Shown here in pieces: positions 1 through 8,845 of a stretch of DNA of 64,000 nucleotides (position 1 is its first letter; each line of letters starts with the position of its first letter). Source of the DNA: Leclercia sp. 29361 (lineage in GTDB: Bacteria > Pseudomonadota > Gammaproteobacteria > Enterobacterales > Enterobacteriaceae); the NCBI RefSeq assembly GCF_011290365.1, contig NZ_CP049786.1, positions 1,798,001 through 1,862,000 of the forward strand, read 5' to 3'. The position numbers and the translations under genes are program-made. The notes under the pieces are model-generated. The model was not told the origin of the DNA. It made no database searches and worked only from the letters and a program-made list of their open reading frames with translations.

Positions 1-645
1 ATTACTTACATCACCTGGTATGCTATAGGCACAACAAAATCCGTTATGTTCGTCAGAATAATGTGCCCACATTAAAGGACAGTCGAAATTTTCAGCTAAT
101 GACAATACACCAATGTTTTGGCTTGCTACAAGTTCAGTCTTAATTATATCCAAGTACATATCAATTTTTTCTTGCCAATTCTTAATAGGCTTTGAATTCT
201 CCAATCTATTAAGTTCAGTCAAAATTGCGTTTTTCATATTTTGGATTTGAAGAGAGTAGAATTCATAATATTCTTCATCACATCTCTCTATATGTTTTTC
301 ATAACGCCCAAACTCCTCTTCGAATACTTCATCATCTACAGAAAGGGGATTGGCACCATTAAACATGTTAAGCATTAGACTACCATTTAGATGCAGGATA
401 AAGTCTTGAAGAGTTTCGCTTGAACTCATTAACTGAGTACGTCTCGCACTAAGTATTAATGTAGCGGCAATATCCCGTAACTTTAATACATCATCCAAGT
501 CATCCACCACAGATGGTTGACAATCGAACGGGTCGTTAAATGAAATCGGGTCAGCAAGGTACACAGTATCATTTATCAGCGAGTCCAGGCTGTTAATACT
601 GAACGCTCTATACTTGTACAGGACGGAAGGTATGGCTTTGTTCAT
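1..645 (-). CDS. DUF2971 family protein, C-terminus off the left edge
   Basis: The reading frame starts at ATG 645 on the minus strand and stays open for 215 codons to base 1, so its end lies outside the window. I read a YKYR motif near residue 10, then LADPISFNDPFD, and further on LMWAHYSDEHNGFC. These are the hallmarks of the DUF2971 family, common on phages and islands and of unknown biochemical function. It has no signal peptide, so it should be cytoplasmic. It heads a group of unexplained small genes in the prophage-like part. Family assignment is from recognised motifs; function is unknown. Confidence 0.75.
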   Translation of the reverse strand, partial: MNKAIPSVLYKYRAFSINSLDSLINDTVYLADPISFNDPFDCQPSVVDDLDDVLKLRDIAATLILSARRTQLMSSSETLQDFILHLNGSLMLNMFNGANPLSVDDEVFEEEFGRYEKHIERCDEEYYEFYSLQIQNMKNAILTELNRLENSKPIKNWQEKIDMYLDIIKTELVASQNIGVLSLAENFDCPLMWAHYSDEHNGFCCAYSIPGDVSN

Positions 646-853
646 ACGTTAAATCGCTAGTTATTGTTTGTTGGTAGATTCTATACTACTGCACAGTACT
701 GGTACATGATTTGACATAAGTTCAAAGGTTGCGATGCCGGTACGTCGTGGTAAGCTGTGAATCCCTGCCAGTACTGAACCGTTTTGGGGTTTGTTAATCA
801 AGGTTCGGTACTGGTAGGGGATGTGGCAGTACAATTAAGTACTGCCCCTTCAT
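646..853. other. Intergenic spacer with AGTACT palindromes
   Basis: No gene is visible. The spacer holds three AGTACT palindromes (near 692, 760 and 837) plus related GGTACTG and AGTAC half-forms. The adjacent coding sequences at 1-645 and 854-1255 contain none, so in this stretch the motif is confined to the space between genes. Confidence 0.6.
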
Positions 854-1255
854 CTAGAGGAACGACTTCTGGCACATGAATTTGATCGTCGATTTCAAAT
901 CAGGGTTAACCATGAAGTAATTATTTGCATTACCGCCTAAGCCCTTCACGAATACTTGGTCATTAATTTTTGCAGCCCCCAGCGGTACATTATCCTTATC
1001 CGAAAATGTCAATTTAGGCGTGAGAATTGGTACATCCCTAACGGATGGGTCAGAGATAATGTAATAACGATCACCAAAATCGATGATTGTCACGATATCG
1101 TGCATATCATGAAAATCTTTATCCTTATCAGTTTTTGCATGACTAGTACACATCAGCGATTTTGGCACACTGATTGGTTTCAGTTCATCCTGCATTGTTG
1201 ATGCATAACAAATCGATGTAGCCAAAAGCCCTAAACAGAGAATCGTTTTTTTCAT
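854..1255 (-). CDS. Small exported protein of unknown function
   Basis: This encodes 133 residues. The N-terminus (MKKTILCLGLLATSICYAS) is a clear Sec signal peptide: two lysines, a hydrophobic core and an AXA-like end near residue 19. The mature part is about 114 residues with two cysteines (CTSH near residue 36, CQKS near the C-terminus), which could form a periplasmic disulfide. I recognise no family. It sits among other small exported proteins next to phage terminase genes, which suggests an accessory lysogenic-conversion gene. That role is inferred from context only. Confidence 0.55.
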   Translation of the reverse strand: MKKTILCLGLLATSICYASTMQDELKPISVPKSLMCTSHAKTDKDKDFHDMHDIVTIIDFGDRYYIISDPSVRDVPILTPKLTFSDKDNVPLGAAKINDQVFVKGLGGNANNYFMVNPDLKSTIKFMCQKSFL

Positions 1256-1446
1256 TTATGAGTATCGCTATAGGCGGTTTTTGCTGTGATGAGATAGTAC
1301 TGCACCTTGCTACTGTTGACTATCCCTAAAGAATGACAGATTTTGAGCGTAAACTTCTAGTACTGAACTTTAGGCATCAAACCTCAAAAAATTCAGTACT
1401 GCCACATACTGACAGTACTGAATATTATCGTAATAAGTTAGGAATA
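1256..1446. other. Intergenic spacer with four AGTACT palindromes
   Basis: No gene is visible. Four AGTACT copies (near 1296, 1360, 1401 and 1422) lie in 190 bases, two of them as full CAGTACTG and only about 20 bases apart. The spacer separates the starts and ends of two minus-strand genes that lack the motif, so it may hold regulatory sites. Confidence 0.55.
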
Positions 1447-2211
1447 TTAGCGGAGTTTCCAGTATTGAATAAGATGTTCAGCGGTAAAAAGTTTCAGCAG
1501 AAGCTCGTCTGAAGGTTTGTTATTACTAAAGGAAGAAATATATCTACTTATTTCGGTAATGTCCACGGAGTGATTTTGGTAATGCAATTCCATATATTGG
1601 GCACCATTAGTAATATCAATCACATTAAAAAATGGTTTCGCTTCATTGGAAATAATATCACCATATTTCTCTTCAAAAGAAACAGAAGATGGATTATTGA
1701 ATGTTTCAACCGCGTGTATGAAATTAGCATCCAGATATAAACGTGCTGCAACAGCAGAAGCATCAAAACCGTTAAAAATTTTGGTGTCAAGGAAGGTGAT
1801 AATCTTTTGTAGGTTTGTATTGGATGGGGGCATTTCAACGCCATCTTTCCACAAATCGCGAATGAGTTCACTAACAGCCATTTTCTGATCTGTAAAACTT
1901 AAATTATTTTGCTCTAAGATGGCTGTGAATTTCATTATCGCCATGCGGTTGAAAGCCTCATTGTTAAAAAGGTGGTCTAAGTAATTACCTGGCACACCTT
2001 GTTTTGAGCTGAGACTTCTCACGACCTCAATAAATTCATTCCTTTTGTTATCATTATTAATCCAGGTTGGACGATAAAGTTCATCCGTTTCATCTATGGT
2101 TCTCTTTGCCCGTGCAACTACTGCATGATATCTACGTGTTTTTGCCTTGTTGTACCCGCCCAAAATTACATAACCTAACCATGCTAAAACTAGTAAGCCA
2201 ATGATTTCCAT
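1447..2211 (-). CDS. Membrane-anchored protein of unknown function
   Basis: The product is 254 residues. Residues 3-19 form one hydrophobic helix followed by a basic stretch (NKAKTRRYH), consistent with a single N-terminal anchor and a cytoplasmic body. The rest is mixed alpha-helical with no motif I recognise. Base composition is AT-rich like its neighbours and unlike the core genome to the right. No AGTACT motif occurs inside the gene. It is probably an accessory phage-borne gene. Confidence 0.5.
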   Translation of the reverse strand: MEIIGLLVLAWLGYVILGGYNKAKTRRYHAVVARAKRTIDETDELYRPTWINNDNKRNEFIEVVRSLSSKQGVPGNYLDHLFNNEAFNRMAIMKFTAILEQNNLSFTDQKMAVSELIRDLWKDGVEMPPSNTNLQKIITFLDTKIFNGFDASAVAARLYLDANFIHAVETFNNPSSVSFEEKYGDIISNEAKPFFNVIDITNGAQYMELHYQNHSVDITEISRYISSFSNNKPSDELLLKLFTAEHLIQYWKLR

Positions 2212-2633
2212 ATTTAACCCGCTATATAATATATGATTTTTGATTTAAATTTGAATAATTAGAATTGAAAGTACTACGACTTCCCGCCACAACTTTATGT
2301 CATCTCGATTTAAGCCCTCGTAATGGTTTGTTTACCCCTACTAAAGGTAGTGGGATAGAAACAGTTATAAACGATTCGTGTACGTCTTGTATACGCCCAC
2401 TGCATCAGATCATTTCCCACGCAATGAAGGCCCAGGCGAAGCCTAAACAGCACTACTTTAGTGGTAAACGTAATTTATCAGTAGCCCTTAACTACCAGAA
2501 TAGGTAGGGGAAATATCTTAAACATTGATCGTTATTGCCTATTGATGTAATTAATAATAACGATTTGACCGATCGGTAAAGTGGTGAACCATTTTGCAAC
2601 GGATAAGCAACCTTTAAGTGCTGGGGAATTTTA
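2212..2633. other. Gene-poor stretch
   Basis: I see no convincing gene in these 422 bases. There is one AGTACT site near 2270. Several short imperfect hairpins are built from CTACT/GGTAG-type arms around 2335-2355, 2450-2470 and 2490-2510. An 80-codon open frame at 2265-2507 has no plausible ribosome site or protein character. The end of the stretch provides the GGGGA ribosome site of the next gene. Confidence 0.4.
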
Positions 2634-2900
2634 ATGATTAAAATTATAGGGTTAGTTCTGATGATGACTTCAATCTCAGCTTTAGCCGCTGATGACAACG
2701 CTGCGAAAGACGATGCGGAGAAGGCACAACGAGAAATCACACAATCTGGCTATCAGTGCGACCAGGTGAACAGTATCAAGACCGAAACGAGCTGGTTCTC
2801 AGCCGAGACAACTTCAAACGTCACATGCGATAAGGCGTACCATTTTAAAATTCGATATAAAGGCAATGTGCGGGTTAGCGTAGACGTGGACTCGATGTAA
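2634..2900 (+). CDS. Small exported protein, 88 aa
   Basis: Residues 1-19 (MIKIIGLVLMMTSISALAA) look like a Sec signal peptide with an ALA-A cleavage site. The mature protein of about 69 residues begins with an acidic/Ala stretch and has two cysteines that may pair in the periplasm. A GGGGA ribosome site lies about 6 bases before the ATG. I recognise no family. It belongs to the run of small envelope-directed genes left of the terminase genes. Confidence 0.55.
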   Translation: MIKIIGLVLMMTSISALAADDNAAKDDAEKAQREITQSGYQCDQVNSIKTETSWFSAETTSNVTCDKAYHFKIRYKGNVRVSVDVDSM

Positions 2901-3056
2901 AAGTACTGCCACCTTTGAACGCCTTCATGCCAGTACTAAATCGTAACTGTGAACTATTGACAGTACTGGCATCGAATCGCGTATTGCATATCAATGAGAT
3001 AATTCTTAAAATATCAGCGACTTATTTTATGTACCATACCAATTAAGGAAAAATAA
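2901..3056. promoter_or_regulatory. Spacer with three AGTACT palindromes and a possible promoter
   Basis: Three AGTACT copies occur within about 70 bases (near 2902, 2933 and 2961). The last overlaps a TTGACA hexamer at about 2955, which could be a -35 element for the lipoprotein gene that follows. The promoter call is weak because no good -10 hexamer stands at the ideal distance. Confidence 0.35.
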
Positions 3057-3632
3057 ATGAAGCTGGTAAAAGCGTTGGCGGTTCTTGCAGTAACGGTAGG
3101 GCTAACAGGATGTGCAGTAAGTTTACCATTCAATAACCGTCTCTCTTATCCTTCAGTCTCAGAAATGAAATCAGTTCATATCCAGGGTGAAAAGCCAAAA
3201 CTATCTATCGTATGGAATCCTGCTGATTTCCCACAGCGTATTGATATACAAGGTGCTGATGGTTTTGTCGGTGGCGGTTCTCGTACACGCGTACCAACTG
3301 GGGTTGCACTCTCTTCACGCATAGAAGAAGCAGTGAGCACTTTCGCTGATGTTAATCCTTCTGGACAGAAATTAACCATTACAGTAATTGAAGCCCGTTC
3401 CGGTTTCGAATATTCAGCGGGTATGTTCAACATCACACCGGCAATTGACGTTGGGTCGGTCACATTTAATGCAACGTTCAACCTGAACGGTCAAACCTGG
3501 TCTCAACAGTTCACGTCACATAAAAACGATCCTGTCATCGGCGGTACTAGCCAGACAGGTACACTTGAAAGTGCCTGGGATGACATAGCAGTACAGGTTG
3601 CAAAAAATATTGCTCAACACATTAACAAATAA
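3057..3632 (+). CDS. Predicted outer-membrane lipoprotein
   Basis: The 191-residue product has a type II signal peptide ending in the lipobox LTGC (Cys19). It should be lipidated, and residue +2 (Ala) favours the outer membrane. The mature body is rich in beta-type Thr/Ser/Gly/Val segments with a glycine-rich turn (GFVGGGS). TAAGGA lies just before the ATG. The layout resembles YajG-type lipoproteins, but I cannot assign a family firmly. It may be a phage-borne surface-altering lipoprotein; that is inference. Confidence 0.6.
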   Translation: MKLVKALAVLAVTVGLTGCAVSLPFNNRLSYPSVSEMKSVHIQGEKPKLSIVWNPADFPQRIDIQGADGFVGGGSRTRVPTGVALSSRIEEAVSTFADVNPSGQKLTITVIEARSGFEYSAGMFNITPAIDVGSVTFNATFNLNGQTWSQQFTSHKNDPVIGGTSQTGTLESAWDDIAVQVAKNIAQHINK

Positions 3633-3686
3633 AGCAATACTTTAACTATGGGGTAAATACTCAAACATACATGAGTAATTTACCCT

Positions 3687-3917
3687 ATGAGAACATCTAT
3701 ACATTTACCAGTCTATGGAAGTACTGAACTCTATTTCGAGATGGTTCAGGAACTACTAGCAGTTATCGATACAGAGCCACTAATCAAATTAGATATGCAC
3801 TACGATGAACACAGTGAAGTACTGCATATCTATTTCAGCCATCCAGAACCCGATCAACAGAACTTCATGCAGGGCCTGGTATTACTCTATTGCCCTGATT
3901 ACCACTGGCACTGTTAG
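3687..3917 (+). CDS. Hypothetical protein, 76 aa
   Basis: This is a short acidic, soluble product with no signal peptide or recognised family. Two AGTACT sites lie inside it (about 3719 and 3816), where they encode ordinary residues. Its stop overlaps the end of the convergent minus-strand gene at 3914. Coding potential is moderate. Confidence 0.4.
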   Translation: MRTSIHLPVYGSTELYFEMVQELLAVIDTEPLIKLDMHYDEHSEVLHIYFSHPEPDQQNFMQGLVLLYCPDYHWHC

Positions 3918-4228
3918 AACGGCAGTTCACCCTGGTCACAGAACCAATCATCATCGTCGTGTATCTGGTGCATACGCTGTATTGAGTCCAGATAGGTAAG
4001 GCCGTCTAGCACTCGTGGTAGAGGTTCAGGATAGAGCAGTACAAAGCAATCAGGTTGAATCTGACCTAACCAGTACTGCCTATACTCATTCTGGAAAAAG
4101 ACCTTATCACCGATCCTGTACTCTTCTAACGACGATCCCCAGTAGCACACAGTAGCCCATTGCCCATGATGTACGAACCGCTGTATGCCACTGGTGATCG
4201 ACGCGTCATACCCATCTTTGTTACCCAT
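3914..4228 (-). CDS. Hypothetical protein, 104 aa
   Basis: The product is aromatic-rich and soluble (many Trp and Tyr) with an acidic C-terminus (DDDDWFCDQGELPF). No family is recognised. It is convergent with, and overlaps by 4 bases, the gene at 3687-3917, a packing typical of phage genomes. One AGTACT lies within it near 4072. An ATG with modest upstream purines supports the start, but expression is uncertain. Confidence 0.4.
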   Translation of the reverse strand: MGNKDGYDASITSGIQRFVHHGQWATVCYWGSSLEEYRIGDKVFFQNEYRQYWLGQIQPDCFVLLYPEPLPRVLDGLTYLDSIQRMHQIHDDDDWFCDQGELPF

Positions 4229-4328
4229 CCCTATACCCTCTCTTTATACTGTATATTTGTACAGTATTGCAGACAGTACAGATAAGATCCAGACTGACCG
4301 GAGTCAAAAGAATAGCACTGGGAAGTGT

Positions 4329-4658
4329 ATGAAAATTGTACGAATTATTGCAGATGAAACTATTGCATTTGAATCATTGTCTGCTGATGAAAGTATCAAG
4401 CTGACACACAACGCTTTAGAACTAATTTCGAAGTTTGAACAGGGTTCGGAAGAACCAACCGCTAAAGAACTGGGCAGGGCATGTTGCCTATTACTGACTG
4501 TTGCCGAAGACTTTATGAATGTTGAGTACTGGCAAACTATAGAAGAACTGTATTCTGGTGTTAACCATACGTTCTATAAAGAAGAAGTTATAGCAATCCG
4601 TGATTACTATTTAGAACACCTTTCAGAACAGCCTGTATCACTTCATAAACAACGCTAG
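4329..4658 (+). CDS. Hypothetical protein, 109 aa
   Basis: The frame is open from 4185, but ATG 4329 is the better start: it follows GGGAAG, and the residues encoded upstream have no protein-like character. The product is an acidic, largely alpha-helical soluble protein beginning MKIVRIIADETIAFE. I recognise no family. It lies just upstream of the terminase genes, where phages often carry small regulatory or HNH genes, but no such motif is present. Confidence 0.45.
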   Translation: MKIVRIIADETIAFESLSADESIKLTHNALELISKFEQGSEEPTAKELGRACCLLLTVAEDFMNVEYWQTIEELYSGVNHTFYKEEVIAIRDYYLEHLSEQPVSLHKQR

Positions 4659-4997
4659 AAATATTAACGCACGGACGCGTTTAATTCAGTACAGTCGCAT
4701 ACAGAGCGATACAGAAGCATTAAAAGGTACTCCCAGACAGGCCAAGCCTCGCGTAGTTTCGGCAGCGAGTTGTTTTTTGCGTATGTGCGATTTTTGATCA
4801 ATGAACCACACCAGGAAATATTCAGTACTGAATCCGTTCGTCATTTTGATATTCAGTAATGGCAAGTGATCCACGTGATAATAGTGATCCTTATAATACT
4901 GAAAAACACGTGGATCACTTACTCTCACTAGATGACAAAGCACCAGATGAAGTACTGAACCCTGATAAATATAATAACAATAATCAGGAAAATAAAA
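4659..4997. promoter_or_regulatory. Terminase upstream region with a 14-bp inverted repeat
   Basis: No credible gene fills these 339 bases. The main feature is a perfect inverted repeat: AAGTGATCCACGTG at 4864-4877 and its reverse complement at 4907-4920, separated by 29 bases that hold one more GTGATCC. Two AGTACT copies flank it (near 4826 and 4951). Repeated terminase- or repressor-binding sites just before a small terminase gene are typical of cos or pac regions, so this is a candidate packaging or operator site. That role is inference. Confidence 0.45.
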
Positions 4998-5546
4998 ATG
5001 TCCGAATCTATTTCAATCAGAAAGCTGGGCCGTGATTACGGTTATGAACACAGTACTGTACTGGCATGGCAGAAACGCGGGATGCCTACAGACACAGAAG
5101 AGAATGCACGTGCATGGATCGTAGACAACATCTTAACGCCGCTACGTGATGGTGATGTACGAGACAAGATCGACCAGGCACGACTACGCAAAATGCAGGC
5201 AGAAGCAGATTTAGCCGAAGCCGAAGTAAAGTTAAAACTGGATCAACTAATCGAAGCCGACGAAGTTCATAAAGAACTTACCCAGTACTTTAAAACGTTA
5301 CGTGATTATATCCGCTCACTACCGAACAAAATTCAACATGAAGTTTTCGAACAAGATTCAGTACTGAAAGTTAAACGTGTATTACAGGCCAGAATTGACG
5401 AAATGCTCAATGAAATTGGCGATATGAAATTTGAAGTACCAGAAGAGGACGAACAAGGCAAGGATGCCGAAAATGAACAAGACAATAACAGTACTGAAAA
5501 ATGCAGTACCAATTATCAAACCTCCACAGAAGTTAAAGCCCAGTGA
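4998..5546 (+). CDS. Terminase small subunit, Nu1-like
   Basis: This 182-residue protein should recognise phage DNA for packaging, together with the large subunit encoded just downstream. The N-terminal 40 residues (RKLGRDYGYEHSTVLAWQKRG) read as a helix-turn-helix like that of lambda gpNu1. A long charged helical region follows (residues about 55-140), then a low-complexity acidic tail. AGGA precedes the ATG. It overlaps the large-subunit gene by 74 bases. Family assignment rests on the HTH, the length and the partner gene. Confidence 0.75.
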   Translation: MSESISIRKLGRDYGYEHSTVLAWQKRGMPTDTEENARAWIVDNILTPLRDGDVRDKIDQARLRKMQAEADLAEAEVKLKLDQLIEADEVHKELTQYFKTLRDYIRSLPNKIQHEVFEQDSVLKVKRVLQARIDEMLNEIGDMKFEVPEEDEQGKDAENEQDNNSTEKCSTNYQTSTEVKAQ

Positions 5547-6495
5547 ATGGGCTGAGACTCATTTAGTACTACCTGATGGTGCAGCAGCCGGACAGAAGTT
5601 AAAGCTATATTCATTTCAGAAAGAAATGCTAGATATTATTGAGTCTGACCAGTACCGCAAAGTTGTTTATAAAACTAGTGCCCAGATTGCAAAGACTACA
5701 CTACTGAACTCAGCACTGTTCTATTGGATGGGTACTGATAGTTCTAATATTGGCATTGCCCAGAGTTCATTGTCAGAATTAAAACAGTGGAAGTCAGCGA
5801 AGATTGACAAGACCATAGAGCAAATACCAGTACTTCAAGAATTAGTCACAGATAAGAACGACAAAACTAAAGCAAATAACCAACAACAGACCGAATTAAA
5901 AGACGGTACTTTTTTATATTTTCTTACATTAGGTAGTGCCCGTGCTTTACGAGGTAAAACGCTCAAGCGAATCATACTTGATGAAGTATCGGCAATAGAC
6001 CAGAACTCACCAGAAGGGAACCCGATACGTTTAGCTGAGCAGAGGGCTACTGATTTCGGAGCCGAAGCCAAAATCCTCATAAGTTCAACGCCTACATTTG
6101 CAGGCGATGCAATTGATGTTGAGTACCAGAACTCAGATCAACGTGAATACTTTGTAAAATGTATTCACTGCCAGCATGAACATACGTTGAAATGGGAGAA
6201 CGTAAAGTTCGAATGGAAGAAAGTAGGCAAGCGTGACATCCCAGATTCCAGTACTGCAAAATTACACTGCCCAGAATGCCAGAAAGAAATAACAGAGTCA
6301 CAGCGTATTAAGATGGTAGCTGGTGGGCGATGGATAGCACAGAACCCATCAGTAACTGATACAGCAGGTTTTTATATTAACCGCCTGTACAGTCCTAACA
6401 GTACTATTCAGGCTATTGCAAAAGAGTTTGAACTAGCCTGGTTCGAATATAACTATCAGTCATTTTACAATACTGAATCGCCACGGATAATCTAA
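5473..6495 (+). pseudogene. Terminase large subunit (GpA-type), truncated by an IS
   Basis: The GpA family packages phage DNA, with an N-terminal ATPase and a C-terminal nuclease. Here the first roughly 340 residues remain: PSEWAE near the start, a Walker-A-like KTSAQIAKTT, and a Walker B RIILDEVSAID. Two CxxC pairs (CIHCQ and CPECQ) are the usual zinc-like insertion. The start is taken at ATG 5473, behind AAGGA. The frame stops at 6495, exactly where the IS630 element begins. The nuclease half is absent, so the gene should be inactive. GpA proteins usually exceed 600 residues. Confidence 0.85.
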
Positions 6496-6496
6496 A

Positions 6497-7645
6497 TAGC
6501 TGCGCCTAATACCGCTACACTTTTGCCTGACCATGTTTTCCTCCGGGGAATGGGCTGGCGGTTTCCATAAAATGGCGGACCTTTTTCAGTAACTGCCACA
6601 TTGAGCGGCACTGATGATTACGGGTTATCGTGTCATGAAGTGCCTGCCATAGCCGTTCCACATGATTCACCCACGGCGAGTAAACCGGCTGGTAAATTAC
6701 CCTGAACTTGGGATTTGCTTTCAACCAGCGCTGTGTTTCGCGGCTTTTATGGATAATGTAGTTATCAACGATCAGCGTGATTGTTTTCGCCCGCCGGTAA
6801 GTGGCTTTCAGGTGCTTCAGCAGAGCGATAAACAGCGCTGAACTTTTGCTGTTGCCGCCCACGTAGCTGACTTTACCCGTGCCACTGTGCAGTGCGCCGG
6901 CCAGATAGTATTTTTCGTTCTGCCCCGGCGTCACTACCCGTTTCTGCTGTCCGCGCAACTGCCAGTCCGCACCGATTTTAGGATTAAGGTGGATATCCAC
7001 TTCATCTTCATAAAATACCGGATGCTCTGCGCTGCATTCATCCAGCGCTTTGTGGATTACCGCCATCTTTTCATCTTTATGTGGGTCACGGATACGCAGA
7101 GTTGGCGCGGCCCTGCGCCATACAAGCCCCGCAGATGGCAACCAGCGGCGAACGGTTCCTGCATGTAACTGGCAACCGGTTATCTCATTGATTTTTAATG
7201 CCAGTAATTCGGTGCTCCAGCGTGAACGTTGATAACCAAAATCGCCGGGAGAATGCTTTATCAGCTCACGTAACAGGGTGCAGATATGTTCAAAAGGCCA
7301 GCGTCGGGAGCGCCCTGCGGGTAAGGATTTCAGGCCTTCAATACCTGAGTGCGTAAACCAGTTAATCCAGCGACCAACGGATGAACGAGCACAACAGAGA
7401 GTTCTGGCAACATCGCTGACCCGTTCACCCCGATGAAGCATCAGCATGGCCGTGAGTCTGCGGGCATGATTTTTATCGCGCGTTTTATGAATAGCTTTCT
7501 GCATCAGGCGTCGTTCGCCACGGGGTATTGGTGCTATGATCGGCATCGCTCAGTCCGGTTGGTGGTTTTGGTTGGTTTGGCGATTGATCAGATCGCACAA
7601 TCCGGGCTGAGTTCCCTTTCAGTGATCTACTATTCCGCGCATCTA
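6497..7645 (-). mobile_element. IS630-family insertion sequence
   Basis: This element of about 1.15 kb carries one DDE transposase gene. Its ends read inward as TAGCTGCGCCTAATA (left) and TAGATGCGCGGAATA (right), imperfect inverted repeats that each begin with TA, as expected for IS630-type insertion at TA. It interrupts the large terminase gene on the left and directly abuts an IS3 element on the right. Confidence 0.75.
6515..7546 (-). CDS. IS630-family transposase
   Basis: The 343-residue product has an N-terminal HTH region (ERVSDVARTLCCARSSVGRW) and a DDE catalytic core with FYEDEVDIHL, LIVDNYIIHKS and NHVERLWQ supplying the D, D and E. It catalyses cut-and-paste transposition at TA sites. 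The length is normal for the family and the frame is intact. GC content is well above the surrounding phage DNA. Confidence 0.9.
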   Translation of the reverse strand: MPIIAPIPRGERRLMQKAIHKTRDKNHARRLTAMLMLHRGERVSDVARTLCCARSSVGRWINWFTHSGIEGLKSLPAGRSRRWPFEHICTLLRELIKHSPGDFGYQRSRWSTELLALKINEITGCQLHAGTVRRWLPSAGLVWRRAAPTLRIRDPHKDEKMAVIHKALDECSAEHPVFYEDEVDIHLNPKIGADWQLRGQQKRVVTPGQNEKYYLAGALHSGTGKVSYVGGNSKSSALFIALLKHLKATYRRAKTITLIVDNYIIHKSRETQRWLKANPKFRVIYQPVYSPWVNHVERLWQALHDTITRNHQCRSMWQLLKKVRHFMETASPFPGGKHGQAKV

Positions 7646-7646
7646 T

Positions 7647-8459
7647 TTAGACACTTCCGAGCCGTTGATAATACTGGTTTTCATATTCTGTCGGTGACAT
7701 CTGATCGCTGGAACCATGCCGACGCTTACTGTTATAAAACATTTCGATGTAATCAAAAATATCACTGCGGGCTTCTTCCCGCGTTCCGTAGCTCTTTTTC
7801 TTTATCCGTTCGCGTTTCAACAACTGGAAAAAGCTTTCTGCAACCGCATTATCATGGCAGTTACCGCGACGGCTCATGCTGCCCTCCAGGCCGTGTGATT
7901 TCAGGAACGACTGCCACTCATGGCTTGTGTACTGACTGCCCTGATCCGAATGAACCAGCACCTGTTTTTGGGGATTACGCCGCCATACAGCCATCAGCAG
8001 TGCGTTCAGGGCAATGTCCTTTGTCATCCGGGATTGCATGGACCAGCCGATAATTTTGCGTGAGAACAGATCAACAACCACGGCAAGATACAGCCAGCCT
8101 TCGCGGGTCCTGATGTAGGTTATGTCCGTTACCCAACGCTCATCCGGAGCATCCGGATTAAACTGTCGCTGGAGCCTGTTGGGCGACACGATACTGGCCT
8201 CGCCTTTACGTGCCCGCGGGCTCCGGTATCCGACCTGAGCCTTTATCCCGACACGTTTCATCAGTCGCCAGACTCTGTTCACTCCGCACTGTTGCCCGCT
8301 GTCCCGCAGATCCAGATGGATTTTGCGATAACCATAGACGCATCCCGATTCCAGCCAGAACTGTTTAATCTGTCCTGTCAGTCTCAGGTCTGCCTGATGG
8401 CGTTGTGAATGCGGCTGCTGAAGCCAGGCGTAAAAACCACTGGGATGAACATCCAGCAC
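7647..8459 (-). CDS. IS3-family transposase OrfB
   Basis: This 270-residue integrase-type catalytic subunit carries the rve core with WVTDITYI, VHSDQGSQYTS and NAVAESFF supplying the DDE residues. It is normally made as an OrfAB fusion by -1 frameshift from the upstream orfA. The frame is intact. Confidence 0.9.
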   Translation of the reverse strand: MLDVHPSGFYAWLQQPHSQRHQADLRLTGQIKQFWLESGCVYGYRKIHLDLRDSGQQCGVNRVWRLMKRVGIKAQVGYRSPRARKGEASIVSPNRLQRQFNPDAPDERWVTDITYIRTREGWLYLAVVVDLFSRKIIGWSMQSRMTKDIALNALLMAVWRRNPQKQVLVHSDQGSQYTSHEWQSFLKSHGLEGSMSRRGNCHDNAVAESFFQLLKRERIKKKSYGTREEARSDIFDYIEMFYNSKRRHGSSDQMSPTEYENQYYQRLGSV

Positions 8460-8515
8460 CCGACAGAGCAGGCGAACAGGCCAGCAACAGGAGTTGTCAC
8501 GGATAAAGGCGTACC

Positions 8516-8800
8516 TCAGTCGGACAGCTTTGCGAAGTACGCCGCGGCTTTTTTTAATATGTCCCGTTCGTCGGTAACCCGCTTCAGCTCTTTCTGGAGA
8601 CGGCGGATCTCGGCCTGAGCATCTGACTGTTCTTTATTAATGGAAGGATCCGGACCGTACTTCTTTATCCAGGCGTAAAGGCTGTGGGTGGTGATATCGA
8701 GACGTGTTGCAACGCTGGCAACAGAATAACCGCGATCAACAACCTGTTTGACTGCTTCAGTTTTAAACTCTTCGGGATAACGCTTACCGCTCATGGGCAC
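8516..8800 (-). CDS. IS3-family transposase OrfA
   Basis: The 94-residue product has an N-terminal HTH (YPEEFKTEAVKQVVDRG and SVASVATRLDI) and a C-terminal leucine-zipper-like coil (EIRRLQKELKRVTDERDIL). It binds the element's ends and supplies the first part of the OrfAB transposase. The frameshift window is an A-run near its 3' end. Confidence 0.9.
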   Translation of the reverse strand: MPMSGKRYPEEFKTEAVKQVVDRGYSVASVATRLDITTHSLYAWIKKYGPDPSINKEQSDAQAEIRRLQKELKRVTDERDILKKAAAYFAKLSD

Positions 8801-8845
8801 CTCTCTTTAAGCCATCTTAAATGACTCGGAGGTGTCTGTTAAACC

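Larger units (their letters stand above)
7646..8840 (-). mobile_element. IS3-family insertion sequence
   Basis: The element has two overlapping-type frames, orfA and orfB, on the minus strand. Its ends share the 13-bp inverted repeat AGACACYTCCGAG (7649-7661 and 8825-8837). The orfB stop codon falls in the terminal repeat, as in many IS3 elements. An A-rich slippery run near 8546-8554 fits programmed -1 frameshifting that joins the two frames. A target duplication cannot be read because the left side abuts the IS630 element. Confidence 0.75.

Noticed and set aside
2265..2507. 80-codon plus-strand frame
   Set aside because: No ribosome site, no protein-like character, and it lies over several small hairpins.
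4686..4943. 85-codon minus-strand frame before the terminase genes
   Set aside because: It runs across the perfect inverted repeat at 4864-4920 and lacks a ribosome site. The region is better explained as regulatory or packaging DNA.
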